Shown here: positions 9,091 to 21,365 of the stretch, in pieces
Layout: every line of letters begins with the position of its first letter
How positions within the stretch are numbered: position 1 is the first letter of the stretch
Assembly (NCBI GenBank): GCA_950097015.1
Contig: CATNEN010000030.1
Coordinates: 4,821,001 to 4,885,000, forward strand
Origin: Macrostomum hystrix
Lineage: Eukaryota > Platyhelminthes > Macrostomidae
Reading direction: 5' to 3'
Length of the DNA: 64,000 nucleotides
The notes under the pieces: model-generated
What the model saw: the letters and a program-made list of their open reading frames with translations, nothing else
Told to the model about the DNA's origin: nothing
Databases searched by the model: none
Position numbers and translations under genes: made by a program

Positions 9091-11803
9091 TTCCAGCTAG
9101 CTTTTCTCATGAATCGTAGTTTCCTGCTTTATTTATAAGTTCTAGCTAGCTTTTCTCATGAATCGTAGTTTGCTGCTTTATTAGCACTTAATACAGGCTT
9201 TCACAGGTCTAGCTTCTTGCTTGACAATGAAGAGTTTTAAGAACAATTAAAGCACCTTTTACGCGCTCAAGAACAGCTTGTCGCGTGCTACTTGCACGGA
9301 GTGCGTTACGCTGCTATTTCAGCACAGAGTATAGGTGCTGATGGCAATTTGCTGGATTGAAAAATGTGTTTAACATTACCAGCACTCACAGTGTGCAGGA
9401 AGATCGCAATGGAGGGCCGACATCGAGCTTGCACTATATATAAGTTTCAGCTAGCTTTTCTCATGAATCGTAGTTTGCTGCTTAATTTATAAGTTCCAGC
9501 TAGCTTTTCTCATGAATCGTAGTTTGCTGCTTTATTAGCACTTAATACAGGATTTCACAGGTCTAGCTTCTGGCTTGACAATGAAGAGTTTTAAGAACAA
9601 TTAAAGCACCTTTTACGCGCTGAAGAACAGCTTGGCGCGTGCTGCTTGCAAGGAGTGCGTTACGCTGCTAATTCAGCACAGAGTATTGGCGCTGATGGAA
9701 ATTTGCTGGATTGAAAAATGTGTTTAACATTACCAGCACTCACAGTGTGCAGGAAGATGGCAATGCAGGGCTGACATCGAGCTTGCGGTATATATAAGTT
9801 CCAGCTAGCTTTTCTCATGAATCGTAGTTTGCTGCTTTATTAGCACTTAATACAGGCTTTCACAGGTCTAGCTTCTTGGTTAACAATGAAGAGTTTGAAG
9901 AACAATTAAAGCACTTTTTACGCGCTCAAGAACAGCTTGGCGCGTGCTGCATGAAAGGAGTGCGTTACGCTGCTATTTCAGCACAGAGTATTGGCGCTGA
10001 TGGCAATTTGCTGGATTGAAAAATGTGTTTAACATTACCAGCACTCACAGTGTGCAGGAAGATGGCAATGCAGGGCCGACATCGAGCTTGCGCTATATAT
10101 AAGTTCCAGCTAGCTTTTCTCATGAATCGTAGTTTGCTGCTTTATTAGCACTTAATACAGGCTTTCACAGGTCTAGCTTCTTGCTTGACAATGAAAAGTT
10201 TTAAGAACAATTAAAGCACCTTTTACGCGCTGAAGAACAGCTTGGCGCGTGCTGCTTGCAAGGAGTGCGTTACGCTGCTAATTCAGCACAGAGTATTGGC
10301 GCTGATGGCAATTTGCTGGATTGAAAAATGTGTTTAACATTACCAGCACTCACAGTGTGCAGGAAGATGGCAATGCAGGGCTGACATCGAGCTTGCGCTA
10401 TATATAAGTTCCAGCTAGCTTTTCTCATGAATCGTAGTTTGCTGCTTTATTAGCACTTAATACAGGCTTTCACAGGTCTAGCTTCTTGCTTGACAATGAA
10501 GAGTTTTAAGAACAATTAAAGCACCTTTTACGCGCTCAAGAACAGCTTGTCGCGTGCTACTTGCAAGGAGTGCGTTACGCTGCTATTTCAGCACAGAGTA
10601 TTGGCGCTGATGGCAATTTGCTGGATTGAAAAATGTGTTTAACATTACCAGCACTCACAGTGTGCAGGAAGATGGCAATGCAGGGCTGACATCGGGCTTG
10701 CGCTATATATAAGTTCCAGCTAGCTTTTCTCATGAATCGTAGTTTGCTGCTTTATTTATAAGTTCCAGCTAGCTTTTCTCATGAATCGTAGTTTGCTGCT
10801 TTATTAGCACTTAATATAGGCTTTCACAGGTCTAGCTTCTTGCTTGACAATGAAGAGTTTTAAGAACAATTAAAGCACCTTTTACGCGCTCAAGAACAGC
10901 TTGTCGCGTGCTACTTGCACGGAGTGCGTTACGCTGCTATTTCAGCACAGAGTATAGGCGCTGATGGCAATTTGCTGTATTGAAAAATGTGTTTAACATT
11001 ACCAGCACTCACAGTCTGCAGGAAGATCGCAATGCAGGGCCGACATCGAGCTTGCACTATATATAAGTTCCAGCTAGCTTTTCTCATGAATCGTAGTTTG
11101 CTGCTTTATTAGCACTTAATACAGGATTTCACAGGTCTAGCTTCTTGCTTGACAATGAAGAGTTTTAAGAACAATTAAAGCACCTTTTACGCGCTCAAGA
11201 ACAGCTTGTCGCGTGCTACTTGCAAGGAGTGCGTTACGCTGCTATTTTAGCACAGAGTATTGGCGCTCATCGCAATTTGCTGGATTGAAAAATGTGTTTA
11301 ACATTTCCAGCACTCACAGTGTGCAGGAAGATGGCAATGCAGGGCTGACATCGAGCTTGCACTATATATAAGTTCCAGCTAGCTTTTTTCATGAATCGTA
11401 GTTTGCTGCTTTATTAGCACTTAATACAGGATTTCACAGGTCTAGCTTCTTGCTTGACAATGAAGAGTTTTAAGAACAATTAAAGCACCTTTTACGCGCT
11501 CAAGAACAGCTTGTCGCGTGCTACTTGCAAGGAGTGCGTTACGCTGCTATTTCAGCACAGAGTATTGGCGCTCATCGCAATTTGCTGGATTGAAAAATGT
11601 GTTTAACATTTCCAGCACTCACAGTGTGCAGGAAGATGGCAATGCAGGGCTGACATCGAGCTTGCGCTATATATAAGTTCCAGCTAGCTTTTCTCATGAA
11701 TCGTAGTTTGCTGCTTTATTTATAAGTTCCAGCTAGCTTTTCTCATGAATCGTAGTTTGCTGCTCTATTATCACCTAATATTGGCTTTCACAGGTCTAGC
11801 TTC

Positions 11804-12007
11804 TTGCTTGACAAGGAAGAGTTTCAAGAAAAATTAAAGCACCTTTTACGCGCTCAAGAACAGCTTGGCGCGTGCTGCTTACAAGGAGTGCGTTACGCTG
11901 CTAATTCAGCACAGAGTATTGGCGCTGATGGCAATTTGCTGGATTCAAAATTGTGTTTAACATTACCAGCACTTACAGTGTGCTGGAAGATGGCAATGCA
12001 GGGCTGA
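11804..12007 (+). other. Monomer with an unusually open frame (67 codons), not called a gene
   Basis: This monomer subtype has GACAAGGAAGAGTTTCAAG in place of GACAATGAAGAGTTTTAAG and TCAAAA in place of TGAAAA, which removes two stop codons. The open frame runs from an in-frame TAG upstream to TGA at 12,007, with a TTG as the only possible start at 11,804. There is no ATG start and no ribosome binding site that I can see. The peptide starts LDKEEFQEKLKHLLRAQEQ, charged and helix-like, and I recognise no family. Identical peptides come from 18,394-18,597 and 21,738-21,941. A fourth copy near 16,474 keeps GACAAGG but has the TGA stop. Most likely a subfamily variant; relic coding sequence is a weaker alternative. 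Confidence 0.35.
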
Positions 12008-15000
12008 CATCGAGCTTGCGCTATTTATAAGTTTCAGCTAGCTTTTCTCATGAATCGTAGTTTGCTGCTTAATTTATAAGTTCCAGCTAGCTTTTCTCAT
12101 GAATCGTAGTTTGCTGCTTTATTAGCACTTAATACAGGCTTTCACAGGTCTAGCTTCTTGGTTAACAATGAAGAGTTTGAAGAACAATTAAAGCACCTTT
12201 TACGCGCTCAAGAACAGCTTGGCGCGTGCTGCATGAAAGGAGTGCGTTACGCTGCTATTTCAGCACAGAGTATTGGCGCTGATGGCAATTTGCTGGATTG
12301 AAAAATGTGTTTAACATTACCAGCACTCACAGTGTGCAGGAAGATGGCAATGCAGGGCTGACATCGAGCTTGCGCTATATATAAGTTCCAGCTAGCTTTT
12401 CTCATGAATCGTAGTTTGCTGCTTTATTAGCACTTAATACAGGCTTTCACAGGTCTAGCTTCTTGCTTGACAATGAAGAGTTTTAAGAACAATTAAAGCA
12501 CCTTTTACGCGCTCAAGAACAGCTTGTCGCGTGCTACTTGCAAGGAGTGCGTTACGCTGCTATTTCAGCACAGAGTATTGGCGCTCATCGCAATTTGCTG
12601 GATTGAAAAATGTGTTTAACATTTCCAGCACTCACAGTGTGCAGGAAGATGGCAATGCAGGGCTGACATCGAGCTTGCGCTATATATAAGTTCCAGCTAG
12701 CTTTTCTCATGAATCGTAGTTTGCTGCTATATTTATAAGTTCCAGCTAGCTTTTCTCATGAATCGTAGTTTGCTGCTTTATTAGCACTTAATACAGGCTT
12801 TCACAGGTCTAGCTTCTTGGTTAACAATGAAGAGTTTGAAGAACAATTAAAGCACCTTTTACGCGCTCAAGAACAGCTTGGCGCGTGCTGCATGAAAGGA
12901 GTGCGTTACGCTGCTAATTCAGCACAGAGTATAGGCGCTGATGGCAATTTGCTGGATTGAAAAATGTGTTTAACATTACCAGCACTCACAGTGTGCAGGA
13001 AGATGGCAATGCAGGACCGACATCGAGCTTGCGCTATATATAAGTTCCAGCTAGCTTTTCTCATGAATCGTAGTTTGCTGCTTTATAAGCACTTAATACA
13101 GGCTTTCACAGGTCTAGCTTCTTGCTTGACAATGAAGAGTTTTAAGAACAATTAAAGCACCTTTTACGCGCTGAAGAACAGCTTGGCGCGTGCTGCTTGC
13201 AAGGAGTGCGTTACGCTGCTAATTCAGCACAGAGTATTGGCGCTGATGGCAATTTGCTGGATTGAAAATTGTGTTTAACATTACCAGCACTTACAGTGTG
13301 CTGGAAGATGGCAATGCAGGGCTGACATCGAGCTTGCGCTATTTATAAGTTTCAGCTAGCTTTTCTCATGAATCGTAGTTTGCTGCTTAATTTATAAGTT
13401 CCAGCTAGCTTTTCTCATGAATCGTAGTTTGCTGCTTTATTAGCACTTAATACAGGCTTTCACAGGTCTAGCTTCTTGGTTAACAATGAAGAGTTTGAAG
13501 AACAATTAAAGCACCTTTTACGCGCTCAAGAACAGCTTGGCGCGTGCTGCATGAAAGGAGTGCGTTACGCTGCTATTTCAGCACAGAGTATTGGCGCTGA
13601 TGGCAATTTGCTGGATTGAAAAATGTGTTTAACATTACCAGCACTCACAGTGTGCAGGAAGATGGCAATGCAGGGCTGACATCGAGCTTGCGCTATATAT
13701 AAGTTCCAGCTAGCTTTTCTCATGAATCGTAGTTTGCTGCTTTATTTATAAGTTCTAGCTAGCTTTTCTCATGAATCGTAGTTTGCTGCTTTATTAGCAC
13801 TTAATACAGGCTTTCACAGGTCTAGCTTCTTGCTTGACAATGAAGAGTTTTAAGAACAATTAAAGCACCTTTTACGCGCTCAAGAACAGCTTGTCGCGTG
13901 CTACTTGCACGGAGTGCGTTACGCTGCTATTTCAGCACAGAGTAAAGGCGCTGATGGCAATTTGCTGGATTGAAAAATGTGTTTTACATTACCAGCACTC
14001 ACAGTGTGCAGGAAGATCGCAATGGAGGGCCGACATCGAGCTTGCACTATATATAAGTTTCAGCTAGCTTTTCTCATGAATCGTAGTTTGCTGCTTAATT
14101 TATAAGTTCCAGCTAGCTTTTCTCATGAATCGTAGTTTGCTGCTTTATTAGCACTTAATACAGGCTTTCACAGGTCTAGCTTCTTGGTTAACAATGAAGA
14201 GTTTGAAGAACAATTAAAGCACCTTTTACGCGCTCAAGAACAGCTTGGCGCGTGCTGCATGAAAGGAGTGCGTTACGCTGCTATTTCAGCACAGAGTATT
14301 GGCGCTGATGGCAATTTGCTGGATTGAAAAATGTGTTTAACATTACCAGCACTCACAGTGTGCAGGAAGATGGCAATGCAGGACCGACATCGAGCTTGCG
14401 CTATATATAAGTTCCAGCTAGCTTTTCTCATGAATCGTAGTTTGCTGCTTTATTAGCACTTAATACAGGCTTTCACAGGTCTAGCTTCTTGCTTGACAAT
14501 GAAGAGTTTTAAGAACAATTAAAGCACCTTTTACGCGCTGAAGAGCAGCTTGGCGCGTGCTGCTTGCAAGGAGTGCGTTACGCTGCTAATTCAGCACAGA
14601 GTATTGGCGCTGATGGCAATTTGCTGGATTGAAAAATGTGTTTAACATTACCAGCACTCACAGTGTGCAGGAAGATGGCAATGCAGGGCTGACATCGAGC
14701 TTGCGCTATATATAAGTTCCAGCTAGCTTTTCTCATGAATCGTAGTTTGCTGCTTTATTAGCACTTAATACAGGCTTTCACAGGTCTAGCTTCTTGCTTG
14801 ACAATGAAGAGTTTTAAGAACAATTAAAGCACCTTTTACGCGCTCAAGAACAGCTTGTCGCGTGCTACTTGCAAGGAGTGCGTTACGCTGCTATTTCAGC
14901 ACAGAGTATTGGCGCTCATCGCAATTTGCTGGATTGAAAAATGTGTTTAACATTTCCAGCACTGACAGTGTGCAGGAAGATGGCAATGCAGGGCTGACAT

Positions 15001-18000
15001 CGAGCTTGCGCTATATATAAGTTCCAGCTAGCTTTTCTCATGAATCGTAGTTTGCTGCTTTATTTATAAGTTCCAGCTAGCTTTTCTCATGAATCGTAGT
15101 TTGCTGCTTTATTAGCACTTAATACAGGCTTTCACAGGTCTAGCTTCTTGCTTGACAATGAAGAGTTTTAAGAACAATTAAAGCACCTTTTACGCGCTCA
15201 AGAACAGCTTGTCGCGTGCTACTTGCACGGAGTGCGTTACGCTGCTATTTCAGCACAGAGTAAAGGCGCTGATGGCAATTTGCTGGATTGAAAAATGTGT
15301 TTTACATTACCAGCACTCACAGTGTGCAGGAAGATCGCAATGGAGGGCCGACATCGAGCTTGCACTATATATAAGTTTCAGCTAGCTTTTCTCATGAATC
15401 GTAGTTTGCTGCTTAATTTATAAGTTCCAGCTAGCTTTTCTCATGAATCGTAGTTTGCTGCTTTATTAGCACTTAATACAGGCTTTCACAGGTCTAGCTT
15501 CTTGGTTAACAATGAAGAGTTTGAAGAACAATTAAAGCACCTTTTACGCGCTCAAGAACAGCTTGGCGCGTGCTGCATGAAAGGAGTGCGTTACGCTGCT
15601 AATTCAGCACAGAGTATTGGCGCTGATGGCAATTTGCTGGATTGAAAAATGTGTTTAACATTTCCAGCACTCACAGTGTGCAGGAAGATGGCAATGCAGG
15701 GCTGACATCGAGCTTGCGCTATATATAAGTTCCAGCTAGCTTTTCTCATGAATCGTAGTTTGCTGCTTTATTAGCACTTAATACAGGCTTTCACAGGTCT
15801 AGCTTCTTGCTTGACAATGAAGAGTTTTAAGAACAATTAAAGCACCTTTTACGCGCTCAAGAACAGCTTGTCGCGTGCTACTTGCAAGGAGTGCGTTACG
15901 CTGCCATTTCAGCACAGAGTATTGGCGCTCATCGCAATTTGCTGGATTGAAAAATGTGTTTAACATTTCCAGCACTGACAGTGTGCAGGAAGATGGCAAT
16001 GCAGGGCTGACATCGGGCTTGCGCTATATATAAGTTCCAGCTAGGTTTTCTCATGAATCGTAGTTTGCTGCTTTATTTATAAGTTCCAGCTAGCTTTTCT
16101 CATGAATCGTAGTTTGCTGCTTTATTAGCACTTAATACAGGCTTTCACAGGTCTAGCTTCTTGCTTGACAATGAAGAGTTTTAAGAACAATTAAAGCACC
16201 TTTTACGCGCTCAAGAACAGCTTGTCGCGTGCTACTTGCAAGGAGTGCGTTACGCTGCTATTTCAGCACAGAGTATTGGCGCTCATCGCAATTTGCTGGA
16301 TTGAAAAATGTGTTTAACATTTCCAGCACTCACAGTGTGCAGGAAGATGGCAATGCAGGGCTGACATCAAGCTTGCGCTATATATAAGTTCCAGCTAGCT
16401 TTTATCATGAATCGTAGTTTGCTGCTCTATTATCACCTAATACAGGCTTTCACAGGTCTAGCTTCTTGCTTGACAAGGAAGAGTTTCAAGAAAAATTAAA
16501 GCACCTTTTACGCGCTGAAGAACAGCTTGGCGCGTGCTGCTTGCAAGGAGTGCGTTACGCTGCTAATTCAGCACAGAGTATTGGCGCTGATGGCAATTTG
16601 CTGGATTGAAAAATGTGTTTAACATTACCAGCACTTACAGTGTGCTGGAAGATGGCAATGCAGGGCTCACATCGAGCTTGCGCTATTTATAAGTTTCAGC
16701 TAGCTTTTCTCATGAATCGTAGTTTGCTGCTTAATTTATAAGTTCCAGCTAGCTTTTCTCATGAATCGTAGTTTGCTGCTTTATTAGCACTTAATACAGG
16801 CTTTCACAGGTCTAGCTTCTTGGTTAACAATGAAGAGTTTGAAGAACAATTAAAGCACCTTTTACGCGCTCAAGAACAGCTTGGCGCGTGCTGCATGAAA
16901 GGAGTGCGTTACGCTGCTATTTCAGCACAGAGTATTGGCGCTGATGGCAATTTGCTGGATTGAAAAATGTGTTTAACATTACCAGCACTCACAGTGTGCA
17001 GGAAGATGGCAATGCAGGGCTGACATCGAGCTTGCGCTATATATAAGTTCCAGCTAGCTTTTCTCATGAATCGTAGTTTGCCGCTTTATTAGTACTTAAT
17101 ACAGGCTTTCACAGGTCTAGCTTCTTGCTTGACAATGAAGAGTTTTAAGAACAATTAAAGCACCTTTTACGCGCTGAAGAACAGCTTGGCGCGTGCTGCT
17201 TGCAAGGAGTGCGTTACGCTGCTAATTCAGCACAGAGTATTGGCGCTGATGGCAATTTGCTGGATTGAAAAATGTGTTTAACATTACCAGCACTCACAGT
17301 GTGCAGGAAGATGGCAATGCAGGGCTGACATCGAGCTTGCTCTATATATAAGTTCCAGCTAGCTTTTCTCATGAATCGTAGTTTGCTGCTTTATTAGCAC
17401 TTAATACAGGCTTTCACAGGTCTAGCTTCTTGCTTGACAATGAAGAGTTTTAAGAACAATTAAAGCACATTTTACGCGCTCAAGAACAGCTTGTCGCGTG
17501 CTACTTGCAAGGAGTGCGTTACGCTGCTATTTCAGCACAGAGTATTGGCGCTCATCGCAATTTGCTGGATTGAAAAATGTGTTTAACATTTCCAGCACTC
17601 ACAGTGTGCAGGAAGATGGCAATGCAGGGCTGACATCGAGCTTGCGCTATATATAAGTTCCAGCTAGCTTTTCTCATGAATCGTAGTTTGCTGCTATATT
17701 TATAAGTTCCAGCTAGCTTTTCTCATGAATCGTAGTTTGCTGCTTTATTAGCACTTAATACAGGCTTTCACAGGTCTAGCTTCTTGCTTGACAATGAAGA
17801 GTTTTAAGAACAATTAAAGCACCTTTTACGCGCTCAAGAACAGCTTGTCGCGTGCTACTTGCAAGGAGTGCGTTACGCTGCTATTTCAGCACAGAGTATT
17901 GGCGCTGATGGTAATTTGCTGTATTGAAAAATGTGTTTAACATTACCAGCACTCACAGTCTGCAGGAAGATCGCAATGCAGGGCCGACATCGAGCTTGCA

Positions 18001-18021
18001 CTATATATAAGTTCCAGCTAG

Positions 18022-21000
18022 CTTTTCTCATGAATCGTAGTTTGCTGCTTTATTAGCACTTAATACAGGATTTCACAGGTCTAGCTTCTTGCTTGACAAT
18101 GAAGAGTTTTAAGAACAATTAAAGCACCTTTTACGCGCTCAAGAACAGCTTGTCGCGTGCTACTTGCAAGGAGTGCGTTACGCTGCTATTTCAGCACAGA
18201 GTATTGGCGCTCATCGCAATTTGCTAGATTGAAAAATGTGTTTACCATTTCCAGCACTCACAGTGTGCAGGAAGATGGCAATGCAGGGCTGACATCGAGC
18301 TTGCGCTATATATAAGTTCCAGCTAGCTTTTCTCATGAATCGTAGTTTGCTGCTCTATTATCACCTAATACAGGCTTTCACAGGTCTAGCTTCTTGCTTG
18401 ACAAGGAAGAGTTTCAAGAAAAATTAAAGCACCTTTTACGCGCTCAAGAACAGCTTGGCGCGTGCTGCTTACAAGGAGTGCGTTACGCTGCTAATTCAGC
18501 ACAGAGTATTGGCGCTGATGGCAATTTGCTGGATTCAAAATTGTGTTTAACATTACCAGCACTTACAGTGTGCTGGAAGATGGCAATGCAGGGCTGACAT
18601 CGAGCTTGCGCTATTTATAAGTTTCAGCTAGCTTTTCTCATGAATCGTAGTTTGCTGCTTAATTTATAAGTTCCAGCTAGCTTTTCTCATGAATCGTAGT
18701 TTGCTGCTTTATTAGCACTTAATACAGGCTTTCACAGGTCTAGCTTCTTGGTTAACAATGAAGAGTTTGAAGAACAATTAAAGCACCTTTTACGCGCTCA
18801 AGAACAGCTTGGCGCGTGCTGCATGAAAGGAGTGCGTTACGCTGCTATTTCAGCACAGAGTATTGGCGCTGATGGCAATTTGCTGGATTGAAAAATGTGT
18901 TTAACATTACCAGCACTCACAGTGTGCAGGAAGATGGCAATGCAGGGCCGACATCGAGCTTGCGCTATATATAAGTTCCAGCTAGCTTTTCTCATGAATC
19001 GTAGTTTGCTGCTTTATTAGCACTTAATACAGGCTTTCACAGGTCTAGCTTCTTGCTTAACAATGAAATGTTTTAAGAACAATTAAAGCACCTTTTACGC
19101 GCTGAAGAACAGCTTGGCGCGTGCTGCTTGCAAGGAGTGCGTTACACAGCTAATTCAGCACAGAGTATTGGCGCTGATGGCAATTTGCTGGATTGAAAAA
19201 TGTGTTTAACATTACCAGCACTCACAGTGTGCAGGAAGATGGCAATGCAGGGCTGACATCGAGCTTGCACTATATATAAGTTCCAGCTAGCTTTTTTCAT
19301 GAATCGTAGTTTGCTGCTTTATTAGCACTTAATACAGGATTTCACAGGTCTAGCTTCTTGCTTGACAATGAAGAGTTTTAAGAACAATTAAAGCACCTTT
19401 TACGCGCTCAAGAACAGCTTGTCGCGTGCTACTTGCACGGAGTGCGTTACGCTGCTATTTCAGCACAGAGTATAGGCGCTGATGGCAATTTGCTGTATTG
19501 AAAAATGTGTTTAACATTACCAGCACTCACAGTCTGCAGGAAGATCGCAATGCAGGGCCGACATCGAGCTTGCACTATATATAAGTTCCAGCTCGCTTTA
19601 CTCATGAATCGTAGTTTGCTGCTTTATTTATAAGTTCCAGCTAGCTTTTGTCATGAATCGTAGTTTGCTGCTTTATTAGCACTTATTACAGGCTTTCACA
19701 GGTCTAGCTTCTTGCTTGACAATGAAGAGTTTTAAGAACAATTAAAGCACCTTTTACGCGCTCAAGAACAGCTTGTCGCGTGCTACTTGCAAGGAGTGCG
19801 TTACGCTGCTATTTCAGCACAGAGTATAGGCGCTGATGGCAATTTGCTGTATTGAAAAATGTGTTTAACATTACCAGCACTCACAGTCTGCAGGAAGATC
19901 GCAATGCAGGGCCGACATCGAGCTTGCACTATATATAAGTTCCAGCTAGCTTTTCTCATGAATCGTAGTTTGCTGCTTTATTAGCACTTAATACAGGATT
20001 TCACAGGTCTAGCTTCTTGCTTGACAATGAAGAGTTTTAAGAACAATTAAAGCACCTTTTACGCGCTCAAGAACAGCTTGTCGCGTGCTACTTGCAAGGA
20101 GTGCGTTACGCTGCTATTTCAGCACAGAGTATTGGCGCTCATCGCAATTTGCTGGATTGAAAAATGTGTTTAACATTTCCAGCACTCACAGTGTGCAGGA
20201 AGATGGCAATGCAGGGCTGACATCGAGCTTGCGCTATATATAAGTTCCAGCTAGCTTTTCTCATGAATCGTAGTTTGCTGCTTTATTTATAAGTTCCAGC
20301 TAGCTTTTCTCATGAATCGTAGTTTGCTGCTTTATTAGCACTTAATACAGGCTTTCACAGGTCTAGCTTCTTGCTTGACAATGAAGAGTTTTAAGAACAA
20401 TTAAAGCACCTTTTACGCGCTCAAGAACAGCTTGTCGCGTGCTACTTGCACGGAGTGCGTTACGCTGCTATTTCAGCGCAGAGTATAGGCGCTGATGGCA
20501 ATTTGCTGTATTGAAAAATGTGTTTAACATTACCAGCACTCACAGTCTGCAGGAAGATCGCAATGCAGGGCCGACATCGAGCTTGCACTATATATAAGTT
20601 CCAGCTAGCTTTTCTCATGAATCGTAGTTTGCTGCTTTATTTATAAGTTCCAGCTAGCTTTTGTCATGAATCGTAGTTTGCTGCTTTATTAGCACTTAAT
20701 ACAGGCTTTCACAGGTCTAGCTTCTTGCTTGACAATGAAGAGTTTTAAGAACAATTAAAGCACCTTTTACGCGCTCAAGAACAGCTTGTCGCGTGCTACT
20801 TGCAAGGAGTGCGTTACGCTGCTATTTCAGCACAGAGTATTGGCGCTGATGGCAATTTGCTGGATTGAAAAATGTGTTTAACATTACCAGCACTCACAGT
20901 GTGCAGGAAGATGGCAATGCAGGGCTGACATCGAGCTTGCGCTATATATAAGTTCCAGCTAGCTTTTCTCATGAATCGTAGTTTGCTGCTTTATTTATAA

Positions 21001-21365
21001 GTTCCAGCTAGCTTTTCTCATGAATCGTAGTTTGCTGCTATATTTATAAGTTCCAGCTAGCTTTTCTCATGAATCGTAGTTTGCTGCTTTATTAGCACTT
21101 AATACAGGCTTTCACAGGTCTAGCTTCTGGCTTAACAATGAAGAGTTTTAAGAACAATTAAAGCACCTTTTACGCGCTGAAGAACAGCTTGGCGCGTGCT
21201 GCTTGCAAGGAGTGCGTTACGCTGCTAATTCAGCACAGAGTATTGGCGCTGATGGCAATTTGCTGGATTGAAAAATGTGTTTAACATTACCAGCACTCAC
21301 AGTCTGCAGGAAGATCGCAATGCAGGGCCGACATCGAGCTTGCACTATATATAAGTTCCAGCTAG
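18022..21365 (+). repeat. 3.3-kb higher-order repeat, copy 1 (3,344 bp)
   Basis: Ten monomers plus six 49-bp modules (10 x 305 + 6 x 49 = 3,344). It shares with copy 2 the rare TTTACCATTTCC variant (18,241 and 21,585), the GACAAGG open-frame monomer, and a TTAACAATGAAATG monomer. From about 19,590 to 20,250 the two copies differ in monomer choice, then agree again at an offset of 3,295 because this copy has one more module. Differences seen elsewhere are few, for example ACACAGC at 19,144 versus ACACTGC at 22,488. Confidence 0.82.
18394..18597 (+). other. Second copy of the open-frame monomer variant
   Basis: Same variant as at 11,804, at a distance of 6,590 bp (20 x 305 + 10 x 49). The 67-codon frame is identical. 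It lies in the first copy of the 3.3-kb higher-order repeat, whose second copy carries the third occurrence at 21,738. Identity therefore reflects array duplication, not selection on a protein. Not called a coding sequence. Confidence 0.35.

Larger units (their letters stand above)
8796..9100 (+). repeat. Reference A monomer (305 bp)
   Basis: This copy matches the majority base at essentially every position and serves as the reference for monomer coordinates. Landmarks: ATG in 'TCATGAATCG' at monomer 9; inverted repeat at 30-44; TTGACA at 72; inverted repeats at 64-83, 85-104, 112-137 and 214-228; 'CACAGTGTG' near 248; TATATATAAG at 286-295; palindrome AGCTAGCT across the monomer junction. 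Recurrent variants at fixed sites define subtypes: GTCGCG plus CTAC in place of GGCGCG plus CTGC; CATGAAAGG for CTTGCAAGG; TTAACA for TTGACA; CATCGC for GATGGC; AGTCTGCAG for AGTGTGCAG. These variants recombine freely between neighbours. Confidence 0.9.
7734..18021 (+). repeat. Mosaic A-monomer region with single 49-bp modules
   Basis: About 31 full monomers and 17 single 49-bp modules, at irregular spacing of one to four monomers. Subtypes (GTCGCG/CTAC, CATGAAAGG, TTAACA, CATCGC, CTGTATTG) alternate without a long exact higher-order unit. A local duplication is visible: about 13,760-14,280 and about 15,080-15,600 match at an offset of 1,318 bp (4 x 305 + 2 x 49), sharing the rare AGTAAAGGCG variant at 13,941 and 15,259. 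Most module junctions read GCTTTATTTATAAG or GCTTAATTTATAAG. No gene is visible. Confidence 0.85.
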
